A stretch of 64,000 bases of DNA from Streptococcus oralis (lineage in GTDB: Bacteria > Bacillota > Bacilli > Lactobacillales > Streptococcaceae). Positions 29,670 through 39,486 of the stretch are shown here, piece by piece. The stretch is from assembly GCF_001578705.1 (NCBI RefSeq), contig NZ_KQ969038.1, positions 1-64,000 of the forward strand. The letters run 5' to 3'. The translations under genes were made by a program, and so were the position numbers. The notes under the pieces were generated by a model that made no database searches, was not told the origin of the DNA, and worked only from the letters and a program-made list of their open reading frames with translations. Positions within the stretch are counted from its first letter, which is position 1; each line of letters opens with the position of its first letter.

Positions 29670-30397
29670 AGCTCCTCCTCTTTGGTCAGAGCCAAGTAAA
29701 TGTCATTCAAACTTGCTTCAGGCATGTCAAAGGCTTCGCGTAGTTGCGCCAGATTCCCCTTGGCACGCACCTCTCCCTTGTGGAGAATGACAAAGGCGTC
29801 ACACATCTTCTCCGCCGAGTCCAGAACATGGGTACTCATGAGGATAGACTTGCCTTTTTGCTTTTCCACTTCCAAAAGCTGAATCAAGTCAGAAATAGCG
29901 AGTGGATCGAGGCCAAGAAAAGGCTCATCTACGATAAAGAGGCTCGGATCCACGACAAAGGCACAGATAATCATGACCTTCTGCTTCATCCCTTTGGAAA
30001 AATGCACTGGGAGCCAGTCTAATTTTTGATCCAAACGAAACATTTTTAACAAAGATTCTACTCGCTCAAAAGCCACTTTTTGCTCAATACCATAGGCCAT
30101 GGCAACCGTCTCGATATGCTCTCTGAGGGTCAATTCCTCATACAGACTAGGCGTTTCTGGGATATAGCCAACCTGTTTGCGGTAGTTGGTTGCATCTTCT
30201 CGCAAGGTGAGACCATTAATCTTGATTTCCCCACTGTAAGGTGTCAACAGACCGATAATCTCATTGATAGTCGTTGATTTCCCAGCACCGTTGAGACCAA
30301 TCAAACCGACCAACTGCCCACTTTCAACTGTAAAGGACACATCTTTCAAGACAGGAACGTGAACATAGCCTCCTGTCAGGTTTTTAATTTCTAACAT
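29666..30397 (-). CDS. ecsA: EcsA-type ABC transporter ATP-binding protein
   Basis: A 243-residue ABC ATPase. Walker A GLNGAGKS is at 34-41, Walker B LFIVDEP near 155, and there is an H-loop in STHV. The signature reads FSKGMKQKV instead of LSGGQ, which is usual for EcsA. It pairs with the permease encoded immediately downstream. It is first in the ecsA-ecsB-ccrZ-trmB run and divergent from the HIT gene. Confidence 0.93.
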   Translation of the reverse strand: MLEIKNLTGGYVHVPVLKDVSFTVESGQLVGLIGLNGAGKSTTINEIIGLLTPYSGEIKINGLTLREDATNYRKQVGYIPETPSLYEELTLREHIETVAMAYGIEQKVAFERVESLLKMFRLDQKLDWLPVHFSKGMKQKVMIICAFVVDPSLFIVDEPFLGLDPLAISDLIQLLEVEKQKGKSILMSTHVLDSAEKMCDAFVILHKGEVRAKGNLAQLREAFDMPEASLNDIYLALTKEEEL

Positions 30398-30414
30398 ATT
30401 TTCTCCGAATCTGG

Positions 30415-30434
30415 TATAATGTAGCTATATTATA
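30415..30434. promoter_or_regulatory. Back-to-back promoters for ecsA (minus) and the HIT gene (plus)
   Basis: Plus strand: extended -10 TGGTATAAT with hexamer 30415-30420. Minus strand: extended -10 TGATATAAT with hexamer 30434-30429. The two -10 boxes are 8 bases apart, so polymerases at the two promoters should compete. Confidence 0.75.
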
Positions 30435-30464
30435 TCAAAATTCAATACAGTAGAGGTGGATTTT

Positions 30465-30875
30465 ATGTCAGATTGCATTTTTTGTAAGATCATCGCAGGG
30501 GATATTCCTGCTTCAAAAGTATACGAAGATGAGCAGGTTCTTGCCTTTCTTGATATCTCTCAAGTAACGCCTGGACACACCTTAGTCGTGCCAAAAGAGC
30601 ACTACCGCAATCTCTTGGAGATGAATGCTGCGAGCGCCAGCCAACTCTTTGCACAAGTGCCAACAGTGGCTCAAAAAGTTATGAAGGCTACCAAGGCTGT
30701 CGGCATGAATATCATTGCCAATTGCGAGGAAGTCGCTGGTCAAACGGTCTTTCATACCCATGTGCACCTCGTACCTCGCTACGGTGCAGAAGATGACCTC
30801 AAGATTGACTTTATCGCTCACGAACCTGACTTTGACAAACTTGCCCAAGTCGCTGAAACCATTAGAAACGCTTAA
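30465..30875 (+). CDS. HIT family protein (Hit/HinT type)
   Basis: A 136-residue histidine-triad nucleotide hydrolase. It has a Zn-type CIFCKI start and HTHVHLVPR, the HxHxHxx triad. Members hydrolyse nucleoside phosphoramidates or adenylates. I chose the ATG at 30465: AGAGGTGG precedes it, and the GTG at 30456 is part of that site. It is divergent from ecsA. The next gene starts 9 bases later. Confidence 0.93.
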   Translation: MSDCIFCKIIAGDIPASKVYEDEQVLAFLDISQVTPGHTLVVPKEHYRNLLEMNAASASQLFAQVPTVAQKVMKATKAVGMNIIANCEEVAGQTVFHTHVHLVPRYGAEDDLKIDFIAHEPDFDKLAQVAETIRNA

Positions 30876-30884
30876 GGAGTTGCC

Positions 30885-31163
30885 ATGAAACTATCCAATC
30901 TATTGCTATTCGCAGGAGCTGCAGCTGGAAGTTATTTTGTCGTAAAAAATCGCCAAGCCATCACAGAGGAGTTTGTGGATACTAGCGACCGTGTCGAAGC
31001 TATGAAGGAGGATTTGGATGTCATTCAAAACAGTCTACAAATCATCGACCGGCAAAAAACCCTTATCAAGGAATACCAAAAAGACCTAACCTACAAGTTC
31101 AAAGTCTTGGAAAAGGATTTCCAAACCAGAATGGCGGTCCTCCAAGAAGAAAAACAAGAATAA
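30885..31163 (+). CDS. Small membrane-anchored coiled-coil protein
   Basis: A 92-residue protein with an N-terminal hydrophobic helix (about 3-20, LSNLLLFAGAAAGSYFVV) and a charged coiled coil for the rest. It resembles YtxH-like or streptococcal hypothetical proteins found after the HIT gene; no function is known to me. AAGGAG lies before its ATG, so it is co-transcribed with the HIT gene. Confidence 0.7.
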   Translation: MKLSNLLLFAGAAAGSYFVVKNRQAITEEFVDTSDRVEAMKEDLDVIQNSLQIIDRQKTLIKEYQKDLTYKFKVLEKDFQTRMAVLQEEKQE

Positions 31164-31226
31164 GAAAGCCTCCAACTTTCCTTAAACTCTTTTTTGGATA
31201 CTAGGTTTGAACAGAAAAAGGAGGCA

Positions 31227-31886
31227 ATGAAAGTGAAACAGTTTTTAAAAGTTCTAGCGAAGGTCATCGCAATCCCTTGTGGCTGCCTCTGTCTCCTTGC
31301 AGTTCTGGCATTTCTACTACTAATCAATCTTTTCAAAGCGTCACCGAGTGACATCCAAAAAGGGAATGAATCCTTAAAACAAATCTTTATCTCTCTTGAC
31401 ATGCCTCCTAAGAAAGTAGAATCAAATGGAAGGTATCAATTTGAGGGTGGAGGCTTACATTTTTATGTTACTTTCTCAGATGAGGTCATCAATAGCCACC
31501 CCGTCCTAAAAGAAAGTCCAAAACTCTCCAAAAACCGACTCGAAGTCTATGTCCTCCAGACAGGAGAGATTTCATACTATAAAGTTGGAGACAACTTATT
31601 CAATCATGGTTTAATACAATTTTTAGAGGAGGAGGGCGAGAAGTATCTCCAAGAAATCGGAAAGAAATTTAATCCCAATTACTCAATTCTCTTTTGGAAT
31701 GATCAGGAAAGTCTAAAAAAGGGAATCGTATTCTATGAAAAAGCCTTGACCTTGGTAGATATTCAGGATAATTCAGCAATCAAGCACATTGATACCGTCA
31801 CCGTTAAACCAGGTAAAGAAGCGGAAATCAAGCAACTCATCCGGGAGATGGATGCAGCTGGCCTGCTTACTCAAAAGTATAAATAG
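31227..31886 (+). CDS. Unrecognised membrane-anchored protein
   Basis: A 219-residue protein with one N-terminal transmembrane segment (about 11-36), including a CGCLC cluster, then an extracellular domain that I do not recognise. I chose the ATG at 31227 because AAAGGAGG lies 4 bases before it; a longer frame starts at a TTG (31194) without such a site. It is separated from the previous gene by 63 bases and converges on dnaJ. Confidence 0.7.
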   Translation: MKVKQFLKVLAKVIAIPCGCLCLLAVLAFLLLINLFKASPSDIQKGNESLKQIFISLDMPPKKVESNGRYQFEGGGLHFYVTFSDEVINSHPVLKESPKLSKNRLEVYVLQTGEISYYKVGDNLFNHGLIQFLEEEGEKYLQEIGKKFNPNYSILFWNDQESLKKGIVFYEKALTLVDIQDNSAIKHIDTVTVKPGKEAEIKQLIREMDAAGLLTQKYK

Positions 31887-31938
31887 CAGGCTAACTGGAA
31901 AATGATTTTTCGATGCTAAATTTTCAAAGATAACGCAA

Positions 31939-31962
31939 AAAAAGAGCCAATTGGCTCTTTTT
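31939..31962. terminator. Bidirectional terminator between the TM-protein gene and dnaJ
   Basis: A perfect 10-bp stem, AAAAAGAGCC (31939-31948) / GGCTCTTTTT (31953-31962), with A and T tracts on both sides, so it can end transcripts from both directions. Confidence 0.9.
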
Positions 31963-31965
31963 ACT

Positions 31966-33102
31966 TTATTCTCCTTCAAAGGCATCTTTTATATGCTCAA
32001 AGAAGCCTTTTTTCTTTGGATTGACTTTCAAATCACCCGCAGCTGCGAATTCTTTAAGCGCTGCTTTTTGGCGATCATTCAAGCCTGTCGGAGTCACGAC
32101 ATTAACTGTAACGTATTGGTCACCAACGGCACCACCACGAAGGCTCGGAGCTCCTTTGCCACGTAGACGGAATTTCTTGCCAGTCTGAGTCCCATCTGGG
32201 ATAACCAATTCAACATCACCGTGCACGGTTGGAATTTCCACAGTATCACCAAGAGCAGCTTGGACAATATTAAGATTTAACTTGTAGAAAATAGTTGTTC
32301 CTTCACGTTCAAACTTATCGCTGGCTTCTACTGAAACCACCACGTACAAGTCTCCGTAAGGCCCACCGTTAAATCCTGCTTCACCTTGGCCCGCTAGGCG
32401 AATTTGTTGGCCTGTTTCCACACCAGCAGGGATTTTCACATGTACACTATGAGCTTGTTTTTCATGACCCGTTCCGTGACAAGTTGTACATGGATCTTTG
32501 ATTTCTTTTCCGCGACCATGACAGACATCACAGGTTACTTGACGGCGCATCATACCAAGCGGAGTCTGCGTATCGACATTAATGACACCAGCGCCATGAC
32601 AGCGTCCACAAGTGACTGGACTTGTTCCTGGTTTAGCACCAGATCCATTACATGTACGACAGCTGGCTTCACGATTGTATTTAACTTCTTTTTCCGTTCC
32701 AAAGATAGCTTCTTCAAAAGTCAAACTCACACGATACTGGAGGTCGTCTCCTTGACGAGGAGCGTTTGGATTGCGCGAAGCTCCGCCTCCGCCGAAGAAA
32801 CTTGAGAAGATATCCTCAAAACCACCGAAGCCACTTGCTCCGTCAAAGCCGCCAAAACCGCCAGCACCACCAAAGCCACCGTTGGCACCCGCCGCACCAT
32901 ATTGGTCATAGGCTGCACGTTTTTGGTCATCACTCAAAGTCTCATAGGCTTCTTGAACTTCCTTGTATTTTTCCTCAGCACCAGGTTCCTTGTTGATATC
33001 TGGGTGGTATTTTTTGGAAAGCTTACGATAAGCCTTTTTGATCTCGTCTGCCGAAGCGTTTTTTGACACCCCCAGACGATCATAAAATTCAGTATTGTTC
33101 AT
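31966..33102 (-). CDS. dnaJ: Chaperone DnaJ
   Basis: A 378-residue co-chaperone that stimulates DnaK. A J domain (1-70, HPDINKE), a Gly/Phe-rich linker (about 75-115), and four CxxCxGxG zinc motifs (about 145-215: [32 protein letters not shown]) precede the C-terminal substrate domains. It is the last member of the hrcA regulon cluster. It is separated from dnaK by the DJ-1-like gene and two structured gaps. Confidence 0.98.
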   Translation of the reverse strand: MNNTEFYDRLGVSKNASADEIKKAYRKLSKKYHPDINKEPGAEEKYKEVQEAYETLSDDQKRAAYDQYGAAGANGGFGGAGGFGGFDGASGFGGFEDIFSSFFGGGGASRNPNAPRQGDDLQYRVSLTFEEAIFGTEKEVKYNREASCRTCNGSGAKPGTSPVTCGRCHGAGVINVDTQTPLGMMRRQVTCDVCHGRGKEIKDPCTTCHGTGHEKQAHSVHVKIPAGVETGQQIRLAGQGEAGFNGGPYGDLYVVVSVEASDKFEREGTTIFYKLNLNIVQAALGDTVEIPTVHGDVELVIPDGTQTGKKFRLRGKGAPSLRGGAVGDQYVTVNVVTPTGLNDRQKAALKEFAAAGDLKVNPKKKGFFEHIKDAFEGE

Positions 33103-33115
33103 AATTCAAGATACA

Positions 33116-33231
33116 AAGGGCGTCAAACGGACACAGTCAAAATAAGAGTTTTGACGACGGACGCTTACGTCCTAGAAAAAACTATCTTTTTGACACAGTC
33201 CGTAGCCCGTGTTCAGTTACTCGAACACCCT
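33116..33231. other. Highly structured intergenic segment upstream of dnaJ
   Basis: It contains three nested or adjacent palindromes. GTGTTC/GAACAC is around 33208-33227. GGACG/CGTCC is around 33159-33172. A long pair of arms, ACGGAC-TGT-GTCAAAA and TTTTGAC-TGT-GTCCGT, has symmetric mismatches and lies about 33127-33142 and 33188-33203. The outer ends are AAGGG and CCCTT. It looks like a small mobile repeat or a folded mRNA leader; I could not match it to BOX, RUP or SPRITE. Confidence 0.5.
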
Positions 33232-33261
33232 TATTCCTTTCTATAGTTTATAAGTAAATCA

Positions 33262-33894
33262 TTAGAGAGTATTTTCTATACTCTGTTTCACTTCATCAAA
33301 CTCTTTGTCCGATAGAGTAAAAATCAAGTCCTCTTCTGAATATTCGTTCTGTTCTTTAAAATAGTTGTCAGTATTTTCTGCCAAACCTAGACCAAGAATT
33401 ACTTTTCTTGCAAACTCTTGATGTGCAAAGCCAATAGCAGTAATGATATTTTTATCTTGCAGGACAGCTTTTGCTTTGAAATTTTCCCGAGGAACAAATT
33501 CAAAATAGTCAAAGAAGTTTTGCCAAATCCCACCTGTAAATTTCGTATCATTCAATAAACCTGCTTTTGCCAACAAAATAGGCGCTGAAGAAATGGCTGC
33601 AATTAAGATATCCTGCTTGCCGAGTCCCCTCAAAAACGAATTTAATTTTTCATCCTGTAGAGCAGACCCTATATTTACCATTCCTGGCAAAATGACACAA
33701 GAATAATCTTCTAGACGTATTTGATTCAACGTCTTCGTCGGTTGGCAGGGCAAACCATCTTCAGAGACAATCATCGAATGATTTGAAGCGACATAATCAA
33801 TCGTGATGTCAAAAGACAGAGCTAAAGTACTTGTTAAAGTGGCTATCTCATAAAGAGAAAAATTAGGATAAAGGACACAAAGTACTTTTTTCAT
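33262..33894 (-). CDS. DJ-1/PfpI family protein
   Basis: A 210-residue class I glutamine-amidotransferase-like fold: KKVLCVLYPNFSLYEIATL, VILPGM, and the elbow region AAISSAPILLAKAGLL. The elbow normally holds the nucleophile cysteine (A-C-x-G); here it is Ser-Ser, so peptidase, deglycase or chaperone activity of the usual kind is doubtful. It lies between dnaK and dnaJ, as in related streptococci, and its message would carry structured leaders on both sides. Confidence 0.82.
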   Translation of the reverse strand: MKKVLCVLYPNFSLYEIATLTSTLALSFDITIDYVASNHSMIVSEDGLPCQPTKTLNQIRLEDYSCVILPGMVNIGSALQDEKLNSFLRGLGKQDILIAAISSAPILLAKAGLLNDTKFTGGIWQNFFDYFEFVPRENFKAKAVLQDKNIITAIGFAHQEFARKVILGLGLAENTDNYFKEQNEYSEEDLIFTLSDKEFDEVKQSIENTL

Positions 33895-33917
33895 AAGCTA
33901 CACCCTCTATTTTACCG

Positions 33918-33945
33918 AAAAACAGAGGCTGGGTTGCAACCTCTG
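33918..33945 (-). terminator. Terminator-like hairpin upstream of the DJ-1-like gene
   Basis: CAGAGG (33923-33928) with CCTCTG (33940-33945), followed by TTTTT on the minus strand. A TAAAAT follows at about 33915-33910. It may be a second terminator after dnaK or an attenuator for the DJ-1-like gene. Confidence 0.55.
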
Positions 33946-34029
33946 GATTTCTTCCTATCATTACGACGTTCAAGTTTTAAAAATCAAACTAGTAATGCTT
34001 AACTGAGTTTCGGCTAAAAACTTCGGAAA

Positions 34030-34071
34030 AAAGATAAGCCATCTTTTGTGCATCGCACAAGGCGATGGCTT
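34030..34071 (-). terminator. dnaK terminator
   Basis: A two-part stem: AAGCCATC (34036-34043) with GATGGCTT (34064-34071), enclosing TTGTGC/GCACAA. TTTTTT follows on the minus strand. It should end most grpE-dnaK transcripts before the DJ-1-like and dnaJ genes. Confidence 0.8.
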
Positions 34072-34107
34072 CCTATTTTTCTTTCGTTTTCTTAACGCCT
34101 CAACATC

Positions 34108-36181
<2,074 letters not shown>

Positions 36182-36697
36182 CTAGTTGTATACTACTACC
36201 ATTGCTGGGCGTAGGATACGGTCATGGAGTTTGTAGCCTTTTTGGAAGACTTGGGCGATGGTATCTGCTGGATGTTCATCGTCTGCTGGGAGAGTTTGGA
36301 TGGCCATATGATAGTTATGGTCAAATTCGCCATCAGCTGCGATTTCTTCGATTCCTTCTTCTTTCAAAGCGTGAATCAAGCTCTCTTGCACCATCTCCAA
36401 TCCTTTTTTGACATCGTCTGTCAATCCTTCAACTGCAAGTGCACGTTCTAGGTTATCGAGCGATGGTAAGATTGCTTTTGCCAAATCTTGACTACGATAG
36501 CGCTGCAAGTTTTGACGCTCTTCATTAGCTCGGCGCTGGATATTTTGCATTTCTGCATGAGCACGAAGATATTTATTTTCAAACTCGTCCGCACGTTCAT
36601 TTGCCAAGTCTAACTCTGACTTTTCAGGAGTTGTTTCTTCAACTGTTTCCACAACTTCCTCTTCTTTTACTTCTTCGTTTTTTATTTCCTCAGACAT
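36182..36697 (-). CDS. grpE: Nucleotide exchange factor GrpE
   Basis: A 171-residue GrpE: an acidic N-terminal tail (1-40), a long helix with the [18 protein letters not shown] stretch, and the C-terminal beta domain ending [16 protein letters not shown]. It releases ADP from DnaK. I chose the ATG at 36697 (MSEEIKN) because AAGGAGG lies 7 bases upstream; the frame from 36739 overlaps hrcA. Confidence 0.95.
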   Translation of the reverse strand: MSEEIKNEEVKEEEVVETVEETTPEKSELDLANERADEFENKYLRAHAEMQNIQRRANEERQNLQRYRSQDLAKAILPSLDNLERALAVEGLTDDVKKGLEMVQESLIHALKEEGIEEIAADGEFDHNYHMAIQTLPADDEHPADTIAQVFQKGYKLHDRILRPAMVVVYN

Positions 36698-36735
36698 TTT
36701 TCGCCTCCTTTTTAGGAATTTATGTAATTTCATGT

Positions 36736-37770
36736 TCAACTCACCTCATAATGATTACTACTCAAATAGCGGTAGAAATCTGTGAGTTTCATAGTTAGGA
36801 CTCGATTGACAACATTGAGTTGATTAACCAATTGCTGGTAATCCAGATTAACCGGACCGATAATGGCAAGAATTCCAAAACCTCGATAAGGAATGAGGAA
36901 TTTACTGCTAATCACTGCTAGATCTGCTAGACAAGACTCTTGACTGTCCGCAACACGGACATTTTGCATTTGATCTTCATGCAGACCCTCACGAATTTCC
37001 AGAGCCACTTTCTGTGGTTGGTCAAAAAACTGATAAGCTGCTAGATTTGCAAAATTCAAGAGATTGACCTTACCAGCCACCACAATGTTTTCGTTGAACA
37101 TTTCTTTAAAAATGTGTTCAAAAAGATCCATAACATTGTCCGTCGTTGTGAAGTAACGCTGGATAATCTGCGGAATCTCCGTCCGAATCTTGTAGTGAAT
37201 ATCTAGAACGGTGTGACCTAGGAAACGTTCCTGAATGATTGCCTTAAGCTTCAGCAAATCTTCCTGCAAGAAGTTCCTTGGAATCAGAAATTGACTGGTA
37301 ACCGTTCGCGACTCGTCTAGGGTAAATACTGCCAAGGCTGTATGTTGCCCTAGAACAACGATATCAAAAGCTGTCAACCGTTGCCTGCTGGGCTCAACAT
37401 CCAGTGCCACTACCGTACAGCCACTCAATTCTGTTAGTAGATTGGCAGCCTCTTGAAGAATATCCTCTAGTTTGAAGAATTCCTGATCAAAGGCTTTGAC
37501 AATCTCATAGACCTCATTTTCAGCCAGTCGGTCAAAATCCAGTGAGTGTTTCACATAGTACTGAAAACCAGCAACACTTGGCATCCGACCGCTTGAAGTA
37601 TGCGCCTTCTCAAGCAAACCTTGCTTTTCTAGAGCCGCCATATCATTACGAATGGTTGCACTGCTAGAGTTGATAGACTCTTGCAAAGCTTTGGATCCGA
37701 CAGGTTCGTGCGTTTTGGTAAAGATGTCAATAATCAGATTTAAAATATCCTGCTGACGCTCTGTAACCAT
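36736..37770 (-). CDS. hrcA: Heat-inducible transcription repressor HrcA
   Basis: A 344-residue repressor of CIRCE operons: an N-terminal winged helix ([29 protein letters not shown]) followed by a GAF-like dimer domain. I chose the ATG at 37770; GAGAGGAG lies before it, and the longer frame from 37812 runs through the CIRCE site. HrcA should repress its own operon (two CIRCE sites at 37797-37906) and groESL (6016-6042). Confidence 0.96.
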   Translation of the reverse strand: MVTERQQDILNLIIDIFTKTHEPVGSKALQESINSSSATIRNDMAALEKQGLLEKAHTSSGRMPSVAGFQYYVKHSLDFDRLAENEVYEIVKAFDQEFFKLEDILQEAANLLTELSGCTVVALDVEPSRQRLTAFDIVVLGQHTALAVFTLDESRTVTSQFLIPRNFLQEDLLKLKAIIQERFLGHTVLDIHYKIRTEIPQIIQRYFTTTDNVMDLFEHIFKEMFNENIVVAGKVNLLNFANLAAYQFFDQPQKVALEIREGLHEDQMQNVRVADSQESCLADLAVISSKFLIPYRGFGILAIIGPVNLDYQQLVNQLNVVNRVLTMKLTDFYRYLSSNHYEVS

Positions 37771-37796
37771 CTCATCACTCCTCTCTGTCCAATCGA

Positions 37797-37823
37797 TTAG
37801 CACTCGATCCACCTAAGTGCTAA
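37797..37823 (-). promoter_or_regulatory. CIRCE operator 1 of the hrcA operon
   Basis: TTAGCACTC, nine bases, AAGTGCTAA: one mismatch from consensus. It lies just after the -10 box, between promoter and hrcA start. Confidence 0.95.
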
Positions 37824-37834
37824 CTCATGATTCT

Positions 37835-37862
37835 ATTATACACCCTTAGAAGAGAATGTCAA
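37835..37862 (-). promoter_or_regulatory. hrcA-grpE-dnaK operon promoter
   Basis: Minus-strand -35 TTGACA (37862-37857), 16-base spacer, -10 TATAAT (37840-37835), flanked by CIRCE sites on both sides. Confidence 0.9.
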
Positions 37863-37879
37863 GACAAAAACTCAAAAAA

Positions 37880-37906
37880 TTAGCACTCTTTTGCCAAGAG
37901 TGCTAA
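37880..37906 (-). promoter_or_regulatory. CIRCE operator 2 of the hrcA operon, also terminator-like
   Basis: A perfect CIRCE: TTAGCACTC (37880-37888), nine bases, GAGTGCTAA (37898-37906), upstream of the -35 box. The palindrome extends to an 11-bp stem and is followed on the minus strand by TTTTTT, so it can also form the terminator for the DUF2812 gene that ends at 37931. Confidence 0.95.
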
Positions 37907-37930
37907 AAATCAGTCTGAAGACCTAGAAAC

Positions 37931-38443
37931 TTACTTTTCATCAATTTGGTATTTCCTTTTAAGTCTGAAAAAACCATAGATTAGATAAGAAATTAAGCAA
38001 GCATATAACAAGAAAATAATAAAGAAAGACTGAGACAAGTTTTCTCGATACAAACTCATGCAAACAACAAGACCACCTGAGAAAGCAGCTGTACAGGATC
38101 GAAGTCTAGACCGCATAACTTCCCACCTGAGGTCATTACTCATATAGATTTGATCATCTGAAAGTATATCGGAAGCTGGTTTACGAAGAATCAAACAAGA
38201 ACCTGTTTCTATCAATTCCCAACCGCTATTTTTAAAATTTTGTAGTTCATGCTTATACTTTTTAAGATGGCGAGTATCATAGATCTGATAGATGACATCA
38301 TCTGGTTGGCATTGTTCAAAATAGAAAAAGCTCAAACGATTAGTTCTATATCTCCAACCTTTCAAGTGCATCTCATGCAAATAATCTTCTTCCTTGTCCA
38401 AATCAATAATGGTGAAAATCCGAAATTGTACTTTGCTATTCAT
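37931..38443 (-). CDS. DUF2812 domain membrane protein
   Basis: A 170-residue protein: a cytoplasmic DUF2812 domain (about 1-110, FRIFTIIDLDKEEDYLHEMHLKGWRY) followed by two transmembrane helices (about 118-134 and 140-160). DUF2812 genes are typically next to PadR regulators, as here, and are of unknown function. It is the last gene of the PadR unit. Confidence 0.78.
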   Translation of the reverse strand: MNSKVQFRIFTIIDLDKEEDYLHEMHLKGWRYRTNRLSFFYFEQCQPDDVIYQIYDTRHLKKYKHELQNFKNSGWELIETGSCLILRKPASDILSDDQIYMSNDLRWEVMRSRLRSCTAAFSGGLVVCMSLYRENLSQSFFIIFLLYACLISYLIYGFFRLKRKYQIDEK

Positions 38444-38477
38444 TGCCTGACCTCCAAATCAGAAAACAAGTATTGTT

Positions 38478-38678
38478 TCAGCTATCAGATAATTCTTTCC
38501 ACTTTTGGAACAATCTCCAAAAAATATAAGAAATCTGAATCGCAAAAACTATCAATAAAACACAATCCATAATAACAATCAAAAACATTACCCAACTGAA
38601 AGAACTACCTCCACTGAAAAACTTTGAGAAAACCGGTAGTAGAGCTGAAAAAAGAATCAAAATAGGTAGCATCCGCAT
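38478..38678 (-). pseudogene. C-terminal membrane part of a DUF2812 gene, after an in-frame stop
   Basis: 66 codons from ATG 38678, encoding two transmembrane helices (about 3-20 and 28-55). It is in the same frame as the preceding DUF2812 gene, separated only by its TAA stop and one ATA codon. The whole matches the layout of the intact 170-residue paralog downstream. So this is most simply the tail of one gene broken by a nonsense codon. It could still be made by re-initiation at the ATG 3 bases after the stop; no Shine-Dalgarno is visible. Confidence 0.6.
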
Positions 38679-38681
38679 TAT

Positions 38682-39056
38682 TTAAATCCGTTTGACCATG
38701 GCTAACTTCCCAGTAGCGTCATTATAGATTTCAAACTCGGCATCCAACTCAATTCCAGAACGAAGCTTTCTAAAGTAGGAAAAGCCATTAAAGTCTGTAA
38801 TATGCTCCCAGCCACAGTCTTTAAATAGTTGTAAATAGGAGGCTCTCTCTGATTTTTCCATTGGGTGAAAATCCAACTGATAAGACACCTGCTCCGGTTG
38901 GCACTTTTCAAAAGTATACTTAACCGCAACTACTAAGTTAGAGTAACTCACTTCCTTAAGTTTCCAACCCTTAGCATGCATTTCCCCAAGGTATAAAGCC
39001 TCTCTATCATAATCCGCAATGGTAGTAATTCTATAAACAACCTTCTTTTCCATCAA
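38682..39056 (-). CDS. DUF2812 domain protein (soluble part)
   Basis: A 124-residue DUF2812 domain: YRITTIADYDREALYLGEMHAKGWKLKEV, with CQPEQVSYQLD and the DCGWEHI segment. It lacks the membrane helices of its paralog, which follow in frame after the stop codon. It overlaps the PadR gene by 4 bases, so its translation is coupled to it. Confidence 0.75.
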   Translation of the reverse strand: MMEKKVVYRITTIADYDREALYLGEMHAKGWKLKEVSYSNLVVAVKYTFEKCQPEQVSYQLDFHPMEKSERASYLQLFKDCGWEHITDFNGFSYFRKLRSGIELDAEFEIYNDATGKLAMVKRI

Positions 39057-39373
39057 CCTTCCTCCCGACTATTTCTGTAAAGTCGTTCAATACGTTTCAA
39101 TTCAATATCTAAGACTTTTCGTCCCAAGTCTGTGATCTGATAGATTTTACGCTTTTCCTCTTCGCGAACAAAGGAAATCAAGCCATCCTTTTCCATCTTT
39201 GACAAGGTCCCATACATAGTCCCCGGACTAATCAAGATTTGCGAATCTGTCATCTCCTTGACCTTTTGGGTAATACTATAACCATGACGTTCCTTTTGCA
39301 GACAGAACAAGATATAAAAACCCGTTTCCGTCATCGGAAGATAAACTCGACGAATCTTATCCGTTAATTCCAT
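39053..39373 (-). CDS. PadR family transcriptional regulator
   Basis: A 106-residue PadR winged helix: TETGFYILFCLQKERHGYSI, then ISPGTMYGTLSKMEKDGLI, then IYQITDLGRKVL. These repressors usually respond to drugs or cell-envelope stress. It is the first gene of a unit with three DUF2812-related frames and probably controls itself through the palindrome at 39424-39442. Confidence 0.9.
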   Translation of the reverse strand: MELTDKIRRVYLPMTETGFYILFCLQKERHGYSITQKVKEMTDSQILISPGTMYGTLSKMEKDGLISFVREEEKRKIYQITDLGRKVLDIELKRIERLYRNSREEG

Positions 39374-39397
39374 TTACAACTGCCTCCTATTCAGTTC

Positions 39398-39450
39398 GAT
39401 ACATCGCACCTCGTTATATAAAATATATCACACCTCGATATAAAACGCAA
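39398..39450 (-). promoter_or_regulatory. Promoter and candidate operator of the PadR unit
   Basis: Minus-strand -35 TTGCGT (39450-39445), 17-base spacer, extended -10 TGATATATT (hexamer 39427-39422). The palindrome TATATC-GAGGTGT-GATATA (39442-39424) fills the spacer and -10. A related half-repeat, ATAACGAGGTGCGATGTAT (about 39418-39400), follows downstream. These are plausible PadR sites. Confidence 0.6.
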
Positions 39451-39452
39451 GA

Positions 39453-39482
39453 AAAAAGACCGCCCTCAGGCAATCTTTCTTC
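39453..39482 (-). terminator. glnA terminator
   Basis: A stem of about 10 bp with G-T pairs, AAAGATTGCC/GGGCGGTCTTT, followed by TTTTTT on the minus strand, right after the glnA stop codon. Confidence 0.75.
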
Positions 39483-39486
39483 TACA

